Assembly: GCF_000784735.1 (NCBI RefSeq)
Contig: NZ_JSYG01000004.1
Coordinates: 62,001 to 126,000 of the forward strand
DNA from: Dickeya undicola
Lineage (GTDB): Bacteria; Pseudomonadota; Gammaproteobacteria; Enterobacterales; Enterobacteriaceae
DNA length: 64,000 nucleotides
Reading direction: 5' to 3'
Below the pieces are notes generated by a model that saw only the letters and a program-made list of their open reading frames with translations, was not told the DNA's origin and did no database searches. A program made the translations under genes and the position numbers. Positions 21,726 through 31,120 of this stretch are shown here, piece by piece; position 1 is the stretch's first letter, and every line of letters starts with the position of its first letter.

Positions 21726-22265
21726 TCAACTGGACTGATTGAGGACCAGCTGGCCGTTGCGATCAAGCGGGATACGGGTGCCGGGATCACGGTCCATCCG
21801 GACTTTTCCTTCCTGATCGCCGATTTTATAGGTGACGTCATAACCCAGCACTTTCTGCGACTTGTCATACACCGTCTGACAACGCTGTTGTGTCGAGGTA
21901 GTGGTATCACCGTCCTGCATTTTTCCCTGCACCTGATTACCCGCGTAACCACCGGCCAGCGCACCGGCTACCGTCGCCACATCGCGGCCACGTCCATTGC
22001 CGAACTGGTGCCCCAACACGCCGCCCGCCACAGCACCCAGCAACGACCCGGCAATACGGTTTTCATCCTGCACCGGCTGACGGTGCGTCACGGTAACATT
22101 GCGGCATTCCTGACGCGGCGTTTTCACGGTTTCTTTGATAGGTGTTGCTGTCAGCACCTGTGCAAACTGCGGTCTGGAAGCAAACACATCCAAACTGGCG
22201 ACGGCTGCCACACCCAGAGCTGCAGCCATACCAATACCCACACCCGCTAACATTGACTTGTTCAC
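21726..22265 (-). CDS. ycfJ: Glycine-zipper 2TM domain protein YcfJ
   Basis: A 179-residue protein of the same length as E. coli YcfJ. It has an N-terminal membrane or signal segment (MLAGVGIGMAAALGVAAVAS), the conserved ETVKTPRQECRNVTVTHR stretch, the glycine zipper SLLGAVAGGVLGHQFGNGRG and a second Gly-rich stretch, and a C-terminal MDRDPGTRIPLD. The gene starts with GTG at 22265: AGGAGG lies six bases upstream and the protein then reads (M)NKSMLAGVGIG exactly like the E. coli start. The family is envelope-associated; function is poorly known. It is followed upstream by ndh as in E. coli. Confidence 0.92.
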   Translation of the reverse strand: MNKSMLAGVGIGMAAALGVAAVASLDVFASRPQFAQVLTATPIKETVKTPRQECRNVTVTHRQPVQDENRIAGSLLGAVAGGVLGHQFGNGRGRDVATVAGALAGGYAGNQVQGKMQDGDTTTSTQQRCQTVYDKSQKVLGYDVTYKIGDQEGKVRMDRDPGTRIPLDRNGQLVLNQSS

Positions 22266-22618
22266 AGGAAACCTCCTGAATAAATAACCACGCATCCCCC
22301 ATCTAACCCTGCAGTGAACATTCTCACCGCGCATAATGGCTGATGGCTTTTAACCCGAAAGCCCCACCTTCCGGGGCGCGGCGTGTACGCTACACCGCCT
22401 GACGTGATGAAGTCTGCCTAATCCATCCGGTACTCTCAATCGGATTTCTACCTCAAAAGGGTTGCACAGATAACAAAACTGTCACATTTGAGAGTTTTCT
22501 TACCTTGGGTTGGTGTTAGTGCAATATTTTATTCTGTGATGTGCGTAATCTTGCGGGGAATAACAGGTTGCCCACCGAATAGCGGGCAACCGAGATACCA
22601 GATGAGAGCAATCCGGCC
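22266..22618. other. Intergenic region between ndh and ycfJ
   Basis: A 353-base gap between two minus-strand genes. It should hold the ycfJ promoter. At about 22362-22379 GCCCC and GGGGC form a short hairpin. A further hairpin next to the ndh stop is listed as its terminator. Nothing else was recognised. Confidence 0.5.
22567..22590 (-). terminator. Probable ndh terminator
   Basis: GTTGCCC and GGGCAAC form a seven-pair stem 29 bases after the ndh stop. On the minus strand it is followed by CTGTTATTCC, a modest T-rich tail. Confidence 0.5.
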
Positions 22619-23926
22619 TTAATGCAGTTTGAGGCGCGGGCGGATCACCCGGTTGATACTACCGACCAGCATCATCAGGCCAGTCTTGATATAACCATGC
22701 AGCGCAATCTGGTGCATACGATACAACGAAATGTAAACGAAACGCGCAATACGACCTTCCACCATCACCGAACCGCGCATCAGGTTGCCCATCAGACTGC
22801 CGACGGTGCTGAATTTAGACAATGACACCAGCGAACCGTGGTCTTTGTAGACGTAAGGCTTCAGCGACTGATTACTCATCAGTGCCAGGATATTGCTGTA
22901 GCAACGCGATGCCATTTGATGCGCGGCCTGCGCGCGTGGCGGCACAAAACCACCGCCCGGCTGCGGGCAGGATGCGCAGTCACCGATAGCGAAAATAGCC
23001 GGATCGCGCGTGGTTTGCAGCGTCGGCTCCACCACCAGTTGGTTAATCCGGTTCGTCTCCAGACCGGCGATGTCCTTCATGGCATCGGCGGCCTTGATAC
23101 CCGCTGCCCATACCATCAGGTCAGCATCGATAAACTCGCCATCTTTGGTGTTCAGGCCGTTCTGTTGGGCGCTGGTCACCATGGTTTTCGTCAACACTCG
23201 CACACCAAGCTTGGTCAGCTCATGGTGCGCGGCTGCAGAAATGCGTGGCGGTAGCGCTGGTAGAATGCGCTCCCCGGCTTCCACCAGCGTGACGTTGAGC
23301 GCCTGATTGCTGAGGCTGTCAAAACCATAGCTGTGCAGCTGTTTCACCGCGTTGTGCAGTTCGGCGGACAATTCCACCCCGGTAGCGCCCCCACCGACAA
23401 TCGCGATATTGACCTTTTCCTGCTGCCCCTGGGAAGCAGAAAACTTGAGGAACAGATTCAGCATTTCGTTATGGAAACGGCGGGCTTGTTTCGGGTTATC
23501 TAGGAAAATGCAGTGATCTTTGACGCCCGGCGTACCGAAATCATTGGAAGTACTGCCCAGCGCCACCACCAGAATGTCGTATGGCAGTGAACGGGCTGCC
23601 ACCAGCAGTTCCCCCTGCTCGCCACGAATTTCAGCCAGTTGGACGGTACGCTGTTCACGGTCGATGTCGGTCATCATCCCCAGTTGGAAATTGAAGTAAT
23701 GATTACGGGCATGAGCCAGGTAGCTCAGCGCATCCATGTCGTCATCCAGCGAGCCGGTCGCCACTTCGTGCAGTAACGGTTTCCACAGGTGGCTGTGGTT
23801 ACGATCCACCAGTGTTATTTCCACCTTTTTCTTACGCCCCAGCTTATGCCCCAGACTGGTGGCCAGCTCCAGCCCTCCGGCGCCACCGCCGACAATCACG
23901 ATTTTCTTGATTGGCAATGATGTCAA
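22619..23926 (-). CDS. ndh: NADH dehydrogenase II (non-proton-pumping)
   Basis: A 435-residue flavoprotein, E. coli Ndh being 434. It has two dinucleotide-binding motifs, [13 protein letters not shown] for FAD and [16 protein letters not shown] for NADH, the FAD contact [14 protein letters not shown], and the C-terminal membrane-binding region ending [11 protein letters not shown]. It oxidises NADH and reduces ubiquinone without pumping protons. The start is TTG, as in E. coli ndh: AGGGGG lies six bases before it. Upstream there are adjoining PdhR-like and FNR-like boxes, which fits repression by PdhR when pyruvate is low and by FNR without oxygen. Confidence 0.97.
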   Translation of the reverse strand: MTSLPIKKIVIVGGGAGGLELATSLGHKLGRKKKVEITLVDRNHSHLWKPLLHEVATGSLDDDMDALSYLAHARNHYFNFQLGMMTDIDREQRTVQLAEIRGEQGELLVAARSLPYDILVVALGSTSNDFGTPGVKDHCIFLDNPKQARRFHNEMLNLFLKFSASQGQQEKVNIAIVGGGATGVELSAELHNAVKQLHSYGFDSLSNQALNVTLVEAGERILPALPPRISAAAHHELTKLGVRVLTKTMVTSAQQNGLNTKDGEFIDADLMVWAAGIKAADAMKDIAGLETNRINQLVVEPTLQTTRDPAIFAIGDCASCPQPGGGFVPPRAQAAHQMASRCYSNILALMSNQSLKPYVYKDHGSLVSLSKFSTVGSLMGNLMRGSVMVEGRIARFVYISLYRMHQIALHGYIKTGLMMLVGSINRVIRPRLKLH

Positions 23927-24047
23927 AATGACCCCCTGAAAATTTGTGAACCAATAGTTAATAAAGAGTAAAAAACAATATCCTTATATTACATATGGTT
24001 ATGATAAAGGAAATGGGATATATGCGATGAGAATAGCATGTAAGGTC

Positions 24048-24064
24048 ATTTGGTCATACCAAAT
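24048..24064 (-). promoter_or_regulatory. PdhR-like operator of ndh
   Basis: ATTTGGTATGACCAAAT on the minus strand is a perfect inverted repeat with a three-base spacer. It matches the PdhR consensus ATTGGTnnnACCAAT, and PdhR is known to repress ndh in E. coli. It lies 122 bases before the TTG start. Confidence 0.78.
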
Positions 24065-24078
24065 TTGACCTATATCAA
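24065..24078 (-). promoter_or_regulatory. FNR-like box upstream of ndh
   Basis: TTGATATAGGTCAA on the minus strand matches the FNR consensus TTGATnnnnATCAA with one mismatch. It abuts the PdhR-like box with no gap. E. coli ndh is repressed by FNR under anaerobiosis. Confidence 0.65.
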
Positions 24079-24227
24079 TTTATTTTAGTTACAGATCGTC
24101 AGAGCTGAGAATGAGACATTGAAATTCAGTAAGTTAGAGCAGCAGGTCAGCAGAGGGGAACGTGGCTGTCACACCGCGCTGATGCGATGCAGCGCTGACA
24201 GCCACAAAAGCCGTGTAGAAAGGAAAA

Positions 24228-24770
24228 TCACCCCAGTGATTTAAACGCCTTGATGCGTTGCAGGTGTGGCGAGATATCGCGGAACTTATGCCCTTCGTTC
24301 TCATTCCAGACGATTTCGTAGTATTCACCCAGCAAGCAGGCGCTGCGCTGGTTATCCAACATTTCATCGTGGCGAGACAGCACCACCATGCAGCGATCGC
24401 GGTTTTTCTCGCGGAAATTCTCCACACATTTGGTGGCAATGTCCGCGTACTCTTCCGGACGATCGATTTTGCCTTCCATGTTTTCTTGCGGGAACAGATT
24501 GGGGTTGAACATCACCTGACGGATATCGCACAGAAAACCGATGCGTTCCGCCCAAAACCCGCCCAGCCCGACGCCACAAATCAGCGGACGGTTATCCGCA
24601 TTCACTTGCAGCATCTTGTCCACTTCCCTGAGCAGATGCTGCATGTCATGGCGCGGATGCAGGGTGCTGTAACTCACCAACCGAACATCCGGGTCGATGA
24701 ACTGCAACTGCAGCACTTTCTCATGATTACCCGGACTACTTGAGTCAAAACCGTGCAAATAAATGATCAT
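24228..24770 (-). CDS. ycfP: YcfP family esterase-like protein
   Basis: A 180-residue alpha/beta-hydrolase-like protein (UPF0227 family) matching E. coli YcfP in length and place. It begins [20 protein letters not shown]. The usual nucleophile elbow is GVGLGG rather than GxSxG, so serine-esterase activity is doubtful. Late residues include [11 protein letters not shown] and a final conserved [12 protein letters not shown], where a catalytic Asp and His would lie. Function is not established. It sits between nagZ and ndh, as in E. coli, 35 bases after nagZ. Confidence 0.9.
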   Translation of the reverse strand: MIIYLHGFDSSSPGNHEKVLQLQFIDPDVRLVSYSTLHPRHDMQHLLREVDKMLQVNADNRPLICGVGLGGFWAERIGFLCDIRQVMFNPNLFPQENMEGKIDRPEEYADIATKCVENFREKNRDRCMVVLSRHDEMLDNQRSACLLGEYYEIVWNENEGHKFRDISPHLQRIKAFKSLG

Positions 24771-24805
24771 CGGTGCCTTCCCTCCAGCCTGATTTAGCGG
24801 GTGAT

Positions 24806-25831
24806 TTAACCAGCGGTCTTGTGTGCCTGCCAGCGTTCACTCAGTGCCGTTAACTGCGATGTTGACTGCTTCCAGCGCGATGAATTCAGCAGTTCCCGAC
24901 GTGTGATCAACCCCCGATGATAGAGCGTCTCCAGCCCCGGTACTTTGACCGGAGACAGGTTATCCAACACGCTGATCGCGCCCTGACGCTGGTTACATAC
25001 CAGAATCATGTCACACCCCGCGTCCAGCGCTGCCTGCGCGCGTTCGGCGTAACCGCCCATCACCGCCGCCCCCTCCATTGACAGGTCATCCGAGAAGATG
25101 ATGCCGCCAAACCCGAGTTCCTGACGCAGCACCTGTTTAAGCCAGTAGGGCGACCCACTTGCAGGACGGGGATCCGCATCGGTATAAATCACATGTGCCG
25201 GCATCACCGCATCCAACTGCTGACGGGTGATCAGTTCCTGAAACACCCGCATATCCCGTTGCCGAATTTGCGCCAATGACCGCTCGTCCCGCGGCGTTTC
25301 CTTGTGGGAGTCCGCCGTTACCGCGCCATGGCCGGGGAAATGCTTACCTGTCGCCTTCATACCAGCAGCACGCATACCGGCGATAAAACGCTCCACCACC
25401 GCCAACAACGTATCCGGGTCGCTATGGAAAGCGCGGTCACCAATCGCCGCGCTCTGGTGACCGACATCCAGTACCGGTGCAAAGCTGATATCGATATCCA
25501 TGGCGATCATCTCCGCCGCCATCACCCAGCCTGCCTCTTCCGCCAGTTGTTGCGCCTGCGGCAATGGGTTTAGTGCGGCAAACGACTGCGCGGCCGGTAG
25601 CGCGGTGAAACCATCGCGAAACCGCTGTACGCGTCCGCCTTCCTGATCGACCGACACCACCAGCCGTTCACGAGAAGCACGACGCATCTGGCGTACCAGT
25701 TCCGCCAGTTGGTCGGCGTCATGAAAATTACGGCTAAACAGAATCACACCACCCACCAGCGGATGCGCCAGCACCTCGCGATCTTCTGCGTCCAGCTCAT
25801 AGCCAGCCACATCTAACATTAACGGCCCCAC
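24806..25831 (-). CDS. nagZ: Beta-N-acetylhexosaminidase NagZ
   Basis: A 341-residue GH3 enzyme, exactly the length of E. coli NagZ. It has [13 protein letters not shown], the family signature [16 protein letters not shown] whose histidine loop supplies the acid/base, and the nucleophile Asp in [12 protein letters not shown]. It removes GlcNAc from anhydro-muropeptides in the cytoplasm during cell-wall recycling, feeding NagK and AmpC-type signalling. The start is GTG at 25831: AAGGGG precedes it and the protein then begins (M)[13 protein letters not shown] like E. coli. Longer in-frame starts would run into thiK. Confidence 0.95.
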   Translation of the reverse strand: MGPLMLDVAGYELDAEDREVLAHPLVGGVILFSRNFHDADQLAELVRQMRRASRERLVVSVDQEGGRVQRFRDGFTALPAAQSFAALNPLPQAQQLAEEAGWVMAAEMIAMDIDISFAPVLDVGHQSAAIGDRAFHSDPDTLLAVVERFIAGMRAAGMKATGKHFPGHGAVTADSHKETPRDERSLAQIRQRDMRVFQELITRQQLDAVMPAHVIYTDADPRPASGSPYWLKQVLRQELGFGGIIFSDDLSMEGAAVMGGYAERAQAALDAGCDMILVCNQRQGAISVLDNLSPVKVPGLETLYHRGLITRRELLNSSRWKQSTSQLTALSERWQAHKTAG

Positions 25832-25907
25832 AAACACCCCTTCTGTATGATTGCCAATCGGCATGATGGAAAAGTCGGCCGGATAGTCGCACCCCAGAGA
25901 AAACGGC

Positions 25908-26771
25908 TTAATAATGCCATCTCGTGGCCTGCCGCATAGTGTCGGCTGACTGGCGGTAATACGCCTCAGCGCTTTGCTGCCAGCGAACTTCAAACCACAT
26001 CAGCACCAGATAATCCACCCAATATTGCCAGCGAGCGACCTGCCGCTGCAATGACGCCGGGCTCAGGTGAAACCAGTGCCGACAATACGCCTGCAAAAAA
26101 TCCTGCTGACGCGCGTCATCCAGCTCGCAGGACCGGAACAGTAACGCCAGCTCCAGCCCGATATCGCCGTCTGCCGCGTATTCCCAGTCAATCAATCGCC
26201 AACCGGCCTCGGTACGCAGCAGGTTGCCGGGATGCACATCCAGATGCAGCGGCGCGCTCAGTAACGGCGTCGGCAACGGCTTATCCACCATCTGCTGATA
26301 GGCGCGCCTCAGACGCGGTGAGCGCCGAGCCGGGTCCATATGCTGCCAGTGATGCATCATCAGGCGTTTCAACGGCAACGGATAGCCGTAACGCGGCTGG
26401 TGATGCAAACGCGCCAGCATCGCCGCCAACTGCCCTTGCGCCAGAGCCTGTACAAACTGGCGCTCATCGGCCGGCTCACCTGCCAGCCACTCCACCAGCA
26501 ACCAGCCATCGCGCCAGCATACCGGATGCGGTGCCAGCGACTGCCCTGCCAGTTGCCGCAACACATGAAACTCACGCTGCCGGGAAGTGCCAAGCTGGCG
26601 TCCCTGCAACGTATCTCCACGCGCCAACCACAACCCAGCCGGAGAATGAACGCGCCAGCTCTGATGGCTAAGCCCATTGATCGGCTGTAAATAAAAACCG
26701 GCGGTCACTACCGCCGGTAAAGCCTGCTGCAACAGCGCATTTAGCGCCTCACTGCTGGCGAACCGTACCAT
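25908..26771 (-). CDS. thiK: Thiamine kinase ThiK
   Basis: A 287-residue aminoglycoside-phosphotransferase-fold kinase. The catalytic loop is [10 protein letters not shown] and the metal-binding motif [11 protein letters not shown], as in E. coli ThiK. It phosphorylates thiamine in the salvage pathway. The ATG at 26771 overlaps the end of lpoB by 23 bases; a GTG at 26792 is an alternative start. The sequence is quite diverged from E. coli outside the motifs, so the name leans on position (lpoB-thiK-nagZ) as much as on similarity. Confidence 0.85.
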   Translation of the reverse strand: MVRFASSEALNALLQQALPAVVTAGFYLQPINGLSHQSWRVHSPAGLWLARGDTLQGRQLGTSRQREFHVLRQLAGQSLAPHPVCWRDGWLLVEWLAGEPADERQFVQALAQGQLAAMLARLHHQPRYGYPLPLKRLMMHHWQHMDPARRSPRLRRAYQQMVDKPLPTPLLSAPLHLDVHPGNLLRTEAGWRLIDWEYAADGDIGLELALLFRSCELDDARQQDFLQAYCRHWFHLSPASLQRQVARWQYWVDYLVLMWFEVRWQQSAEAYYRQSADTMRQATRWHY

Positions 26772-27339
26772 TACCGGACCAGACGATTTCACCGGTCTGC
26801 ACCAGCATCAGTTGCATCGACAGCTCCGGTGATTTGGCATCCCCGCTGGCGTCGGCATACAACACGTATTGCGCGCCGACATAGCGGGCTAACCCCACCG
26901 CTTTGCTGCGCGATTCCAAACTATCTTCTTCCGATAATCCCAATGACTGCCGGGCTACCCCAAGTTGCTCACGAGATACCATCGTAAACTGCCCGGAAGA
27001 CGCCAACGCATTATACAACGCGGTAGTTGCCTGAGCGGTCTGCAACGAACCATTGGTATTATTTTTAAGCTTGTTCAGCAGCAAAATGCTGCCTCGGGTG
27101 ATGCCGTCGGTTTTCACCATCTGCCCGACTAGCGGTGTAGCCGCAGCCGACCAGTCCAACACCGGCACCTGAATCTTCGGCGGTGTCGGCAATGGCTGAC
27201 TTTCTGACGGCGGCAACTGCGGTTTTGACGGTGTGGGAACGGCGGGTTCGATAGTGGCCGGTTGTTCCGTTTGCGGCACGCGGCTGGTACAGCCTGCAAT
27301 CACTAACGCCATCAGCACGATGCCAAGATATTTTTTCAT
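26749..27339 (-). CDS. lpoB: Penicillin-binding protein activator LpoB
   Basis: A 196-residue outer-membrane lipoprotein with lipobox VIAGC (Cys17), a long proline-rich linker (about residues 25-65) and a compact C-terminal domain (VGQMVKTDGITRGSILLLNKLKN...). It spans the periplasm and stimulates PBP1B. The ATG at 27339 has AGGA six bases upstream and starts MKKYLGIVLMALV. The gene overlaps thiK and follows ycfL after 21 bases, so ycfL-lpoB-thiK-nagZ are likely one transcript. Confidence 0.95.
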   Translation of the reverse strand: MKKYLGIVLMALVIAGCTSRVPQTEQPATIEPAVPTPSKPQLPPSESQPLPTPPKIQVPVLDWSAAATPLVGQMVKTDGITRGSILLLNKLKNNTNGSLQTAQATTALYNALASSGQFTMVSREQLGVARQSLGLSEEDSLESRSKAVGLARYVGAQYVLYADASGDAKSPELSMQLMLVQTGEIVWSGNGTVRQQ

Positions 27340-27360
27340 GTCTGTCCTCTCAATCACGCC

Positions 27361-27744
27361 TCAGAGAAAAAGATAAAGTCGTACCTGGCTGGCTGCCGGG
27401 TCAACGTGCGTGGCAACAAGGGAGATATCCGTATGGGCAGGGATCTCAACCGTTTGACTAACATCCAGCGGCGGCACATCCAACCCTTGTTGATCATACC
27501 AGTAAAAACGGTAGTGCAGCGTCACCGGCTGTCCCGATGTATTACGGATACGGACCGACGCCTGCTGGCCTGTGTAGCCATGCGACAACGACGGACGAGA
27601 AGCGCTAATCCCGGCCGCCATTACCGAGGCGTCCAGCACCAGCGTCTGTTTGGAATTAATGCTCAGACTGGCCGTCTTGCTGCATCCGACAAGCGACATG
27701 CTCAGTAGCAGAACGGCCAATACCCTTGATGAAAATGCGCGCAT
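27361..27744 (-). CDS. ycfL: YcfL family lipoprotein
   Basis: A 127-residue lipoprotein with signal ending SLVGC (Cys21), followed by a single beta-rich domain (SVRIRNTSGQPVTLHYRFYWYDQQGLDV) of the DUF1425 type. E. coli YcfL lies in the same place beside LpoB. Function is not established. The ATG at 27744, seven bases after the hinT stop, gives a proper signal peptide; longer in-frame starts overlap hinT and look unlike coding sequence. Confidence 0.9.
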   Translation of the reverse strand: MRAFSSRVLAVLLLSMSLVGCSKTASLSINSKQTLVLDASVMAAGISASRPSLSHGYTGQQASVRIRNTSGQPVTLHYRFYWYDQQGLDVPPLDVSQTVEIPAHTDISLVATHVDPAASQVRLYLFL

Positions 27745-27751
27745 GAACGCA

Positions 27752-28102
27752 TCAACCGGCCAGCAACGGCCCCAGCGGGCGACCGCCCAGCAGATGCATG
27801 TGAATGTGGTACACCTCCTGACCGCCATGACGATTACAGTTGATGACCAGACGGTAACCGTCATCGGCAATCCCTTCCTGACGGGCAATGCTCCCCGCGA
27901 CGGTGATCATACGACCGAGTGCCGCTTCATGCTCCGGTGCGGTGTCATTCACGGTGGGAATCAGTACATTCGGCACAATCAGAATGTGGGTGGGGGTACG
28001 TGGCGCGATGTCGCGAAAGGCAGTCACCAGTTCATCCTGATACACGATATCGGCGGGGATTTCCCGACGAATGATTTTACTGAAAATGGTTTCTTCAGCC
28101 AT
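27752..28102 (-). CDS. hinT: Purine nucleoside phosphoramidase HinT
   Basis: A 116-residue histidine-triad protein with the HIT motif [11 protein letters not shown]. It hydrolyses adenosine and guanosine phosphoramidates such as lysyl-AMP adducts. It begins [24 protein letters not shown], close to E. coli HinT, and AAGGAA lies upstream of the ATG. It is the first gene of the hinT-ycfL-lpoB-thiK-nagZ run. Confidence 0.96.
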   Translation of the reverse strand: MAEETIFSKIIRREIPADIVYQDELVTAFRDIAPRTPTHILIVPNVLIPTVNDTAPEHEAALGRMITVAGSIARQEGIADDGYRLVINCNRHGGQEVYHIHMHLLGGRPLGPLLAG

Positions 28103-28215
28103 AACACAGTTCCTTTAAAAACGAGCGCTGTTCAGCGATGCGGCTTGCAGTATGAGTGATAAATCCAATACTTTTCAACTCTCTTTGTCGATGCTTGTCA
28201 TGCATTGCACCGGCA

Positions 28216-29277
28216 TTATGCCGCGAAAAATGCCGCTGGCATTCCCAGAGAGCACCCGGCATCGGTAATTTTCTGCCACTCGCCGTCGGAAATCGTGATG
28301 CCTTCAGCCTGACGCTGCTGACGAGCCAGACGCTCCGGCTCACCGGCAATCAGAATCGGTACGGACGGATCAGGCGACCGCGACGCACGAACATACGCCA
28401 GCATGGCATCGTACTCCTGTTTCAGCCACGCCATCCCCACCAGTTTAGAGGGGTCAATAACCATTGTGGTCATGTTGTTAACGATAGCGCCTTCGCGCGC
28501 ATTGCCCGGCTGGATAGTACCGCCGCCGGACAATATCCCCGCCAGCAACTCCGCCGCCAGAATCAGCCCGCCCCCTTTGTGACGTGCGATAGGCAGCAAC
28601 GCACCGGTCGCTTCGCCTTCCCACATCACCCGTGGGTCGGCGCTCAGGTGCCCATCACGGTCCAGCATCACCGGTTCATCAAAGGTTTTCCCCGCCAGCC
28701 AGGCCACACGCGTTTTACCCAATGCGACCATGCTGGTGGCGAAGTCCAGAATAAAATCGGGATTCGCGTCACTACCCGGAAAGGCAATGCAGATAGGATT
28801 GGTGCCAAAACGCGCCTCACTGCCGCCAAACGGTGCCACCAACGGTGCAATATCACTGACATTAACGAAGTGAATCGAAATCAAACCAGCCTGCGCCGCC
28901 ATTTCACCGTAGGTGCCGATTCGCCCCAGATGGCAGGTCGATGCCAGCGTCATCAAGCAGATACCGGTGGTTTTCACCCGTTCGATCGCCGCCTGCATCG
29001 CTTCATGCCCGGTGCGCTGCCCAAACCCGCGATCGCCGGAGAACTGTAGCACTGCACCGCTGTCCTGTAGCAAACGGGCTGGCGTGTTGGGATGCATTAT
29101 GCCCTGTGCGATGAAGTTGACGTATTCCGGTAACATCCCCACACCGTGACTGTCGTGCCCCTTGAGATTCGCACCAACCAGATGAAGCGCCACACACTCG
29201 GCTTCTTCATGCTCACACCCGGTATTACGCAACAGTTCGTAGGCTATTTGCGTTAAACGCTCAACTGAAATCCGCAT
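28216..29277 (-). CDS. Malate/L-lactate dehydrogenase family oxidoreductase (YbiC/HcxB-like)
   Basis: A 353-residue NAD(P)-dependent Ldh2-family enzyme. Family features are GHDSHGVGMLPEYV with the catalytic histidine, GFGQRTGHEAM, RFGTNPICIAFPG, DFATSMVALGKTRVAW and HKGGGLILAAELLAGILSGG. The closest named relative I recognise is E. coli YbiC (HcxB), a hydroxycarboxylate dehydrogenase; the actual substrate here is unknown. The ATG at 29277 has AGAGGGA upstream. In E. coli this gene is not between hinT and ptsG, so it is an insertion into an otherwise conserved neighbourhood. Confidence 0.87.
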   Translation of the reverse strand: MRISVERLTQIAYELLRNTGCEHEEAECVALHLVGANLKGHDSHGVGMLPEYVNFIAQGIMHPNTPARLLQDSGAVLQFSGDRGFGQRTGHEAMQAAIERVKTTGICLMTLASTCHLGRIGTYGEMAAQAGLISIHFVNVSDIAPLVAPFGGSEARFGTNPICIAFPGSDANPDFILDFATSMVALGKTRVAWLAGKTFDEPVMLDRDGHLSADPRVMWEGEATGALLPIARHKGGGLILAAELLAGILSGGGTIQPGNAREGAIVNNMTTMVIDPSKLVGMAWLKQEYDAMLAYVRASRSPDPSVPILIAGEPERLARQQRQAEGITISDGEWQKITDAGCSLGMPAAFFAA

Positions 29278-29461
29278 ACGGTTCCCTCTGAAAGAATAAT
29301 GTCGTGGTACGCCGCTGATAAGCGATGTTGTTATGGGCAAAGCGGCATGGGTTATCGACTGTCGTGACTGACGATGTGCACTTACGCACGGCAGCGCCAG
29401 TTATCCTACTGCTGAACTTCCTGTGAGGGGAAACGATTCTGTCCTGCCGGGAGGCTGTCTC

Positions 29462-29504
29462 AGGATATAAAAAGCAGGATATAAAAAAGCGGGATGTAAA
29501 AAAG
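29462..29504. repeat. Three-copy short tandem repeat beside ptsG terminator
   Basis: Three successive units of 14-15 bases, AGGATATAAAAAGC, AGGATATAAAAAAGC and GGGATGTAAAAAAGG, run into the ptsG terminator. The A-tracts are T-runs on the minus strand. Confidence 0.6.
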
Positions 29505-29522
29505 GGGCCAAAGCCCCTTTTC
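29495..29522 (-). terminator. ptsG intrinsic terminator
   Basis: On the minus strand AAAAGGGGC, loop TTTG, GCCCCTTTTTT: a strong stem followed by T residues, 38 bases after the ptsG stop. Confidence 0.85.
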
Positions 29523-29559
29523 GTCAACTCCCGGTCATCCGTCAGTGGTTACGGATATT

Positions 29560-30993
29560 TCAGTGATTACGGATGTAATCATCCATGTCGGTTTTCAGGT
29601 TATCGGACTTGGTGCCGAAGATGGCCTGCACGCCAGAACCGGCTACCACGACGCCCGCCGCACCCAGTTTCTTCAGCTCGGCCTGGTCAACTTTAGCGAC
29701 ATCACCCACACTGACGCGCAAACGAGTGATACAGGCATCCAGGTTGGTGATGTTTTCTTTACCGCCGAATGCGGAAACCAGCGATGCCGCCATTTCAGAG
29801 TTACCCTGAGCGGACTGCTCGGACGTAGACTCTTCACGCCCTGGAGTTTTCAGATCCAGCTTGGCAATCAGCACACGGAACACGGTGTAGTACACCGCTG
29901 CGTAGCACAGGCCAACGATCGGGAACAGCCACAGTTTGCTACCGTTACCACTCAGCACGATAAAGTCGATCAGACCGTGCGAGAAGCTGGTGCCGTCACG
30001 CATACCAAGCAGAATACAGATCGGGAACGCCAGACCAGCCAGCACAGCATGGATGACATACAGAATCGGCGCGACGAAGATGAAGGAAAACTCGATCGGC
30101 TCGGTAATACCGGTCAGGAACGCGGTCAGCGCAGCGGAGATCATGATGCCGCCCACTTTGGCGCGATTTTCCGGTTTAGCCGAATGCCAAATAGCAAGCG
30201 CAGCAGCTGGCAGACCATACATTTTGAACAGGAAGCCGCCAGACAGTTTACCCGCAGTCGGGTCACCTGCCATGTAACGCGGAATATCACCGTGGAACAC
30301 CTGGCCCGCGGCGTTAGTGAATTCACCTACCTGCATCTGGAACGGCACGTTCCAGATATGGTGCAGACCGAACGGCACCAGACTACGTTCAACGATGCCG
30401 TAGATACCGAACGCCAGTACCGGATTCTGGTAAGCAGCCCATTTAGAGAAAGTCTGGATCGCGCTACCCACCGGCGGCCAAATGAACGACAGCGCCACAC
30501 CAATAACGATGGCGGTCAGGCCGGAGATGATCGGCACAAAACGCTTACCAGCGAAGAAGCCCAGGTATTCCGGCAAGCGGATACGGTAGAAGCGGTTGAA
30601 CATGTAGGCGGCAATCGCACCAGCGATAATCCCCCCCAATACGCCCGTATCGGCCATATGGTTAGCGGCGATATCCGCCGGTGACATATGCAACACCAAC
30701 GGCGCAACCACCGCCATGGTTTTCACCATAATGCCGTAAGCCACCACCGCAGCCAGTGCAGACACACCGTCATTATTGGTAAAGCCCAGTGCCACACCGA
30801 TGGCAAAAATCAACGGCATATTAGCAAAAACGGAATCGCCCGCCTGCGCCATCACGCTGGAAACCACAGTCGGCAACCAGCTAAAGTTGGCCGACCCGAC
30901 GCCCAGTAGAATACCGGCGATAGGCAGCACGGATACTGGCAGCATCAGCGATTTACCTACTTTTTGTAGGTTTGCAAATGCATTCTTGAACAT
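29560..30993 (-). CDS. ptsG: PTS glucose transporter subunit IICB
   Basis: A 477-residue protein, the same length as E. coli PtsG. The IIC membrane domain covers roughly residues 1-380 and includes the substrate segment [11 protein letters not shown] linker leads to the IIB domain, where Cys421 in [14 protein letters not shown] is the phosphorylated residue. It imports and phosphorylates glucose using phosphate from EIIA-Glc. The ATG at 30993 starts [19 protein letters not shown] as in E. coli. Upstream, the Shine-Dalgarno region retains the SgrS pairing sequence and there is an Mlc-like operator. Confidence 0.97.
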   Translation of the reverse strand: MFKNAFANLQKVGKSLMLPVSVLPIAGILLGVGSANFSWLPTVVSSVMAQAGDSVFANMPLIFAIGVALGFTNNDGVSALAAVVAYGIMVKTMAVVAPLVLHMSPADIAANHMADTGVLGGIIAGAIAAYMFNRFYRIRLPEYLGFFAGKRFVPIISGLTAIVIGVALSFIWPPVGSAIQTFSKWAAYQNPVLAFGIYGIVERSLVPFGLHHIWNVPFQMQVGEFTNAAGQVFHGDIPRYMAGDPTAGKLSGGFLFKMYGLPAAALAIWHSAKPENRAKVGGIMISAALTAFLTGITEPIEFSFIFVAPILYVIHAVLAGLAFPICILLGMRDGTSFSHGLIDFIVLSGNGSKLWLFPIVGLCYAAVYYTVFRVLIAKLDLKTPGREESTSEQSAQGNSEMAASLVSAFGGKENITNLDACITRLRVSVGDVAKVDQAELKKLGAAGVVVAGSGVQAIFGTKSDNLKTDMDDYIRNH

Positions 30994-30996
30994 AGA

Positions 30997-31012
30997 GAGA
31001 GTGCTCCTGAGT
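30997..31012 (-). promoter_or_regulatory. ptsG ribosome-binding site with SgrS pairing sequence
   Basis: ACTCAGGAGCACTCTC on the minus strand includes the AGGAG Shine-Dalgarno and is, from memory, identical to the E. coli ptsG site where the sRNA SgrS pairs and blocks translation. It implies that an SgrS homologue exists elsewhere in this genome. Confidence 0.65.
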
Positions 31013-31094
31013 AATAGTGCTTCTACTTCTGACAGTTCGCCTGAAGATGGGGAGGTCATCCTTCATGCGGTCGGGATGTGATATGCATCCTCAT

Positions 31095-31120
31095 TAATTT
31101 TTACGCAGAGTAAAATAAAT
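31095..31120 (-). promoter_or_regulatory. Mlc-like operator of ptsG
   Basis: On the minus strand the sequence reads ATTTATTTTACTCTGCGTAA followed by an A/T-rich arm. It resembles Mlc sites, which have TTATTT and AATAA arms around a central GC-containing core. It lies about 100 bases before the ptsG start. Confidence 0.5.

Larger units (their letters stand above)
23927..24227. other. ndh promoter region downstream of ycfP
   Basis: A 301-base AT-rich gap between ycfP and ndh, both on the minus strand. It contains the PdhR-like and FNR-like boxes of ndh (listed separately). The -10 and -35 hexamers were not assigned with confidence. Confidence 0.6.

Noticed and set aside
25832-25993. Longer nagZ start adding 54 residues
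   Set aside because: It would overlap thiK and the extra residues have no homology; the GTG at 25831 has a ribosome-binding site and gives the E. coli length.
29545-30684. Long plus-strand open frame of 379 codons antisense to ptsG
   Set aside because: ptsG is certain on the other strand; the antisense frame has no family motif and its amino-acid make-up (rich in His, Arg, Gln, Thr) is typical of a complementary-strand shadow.
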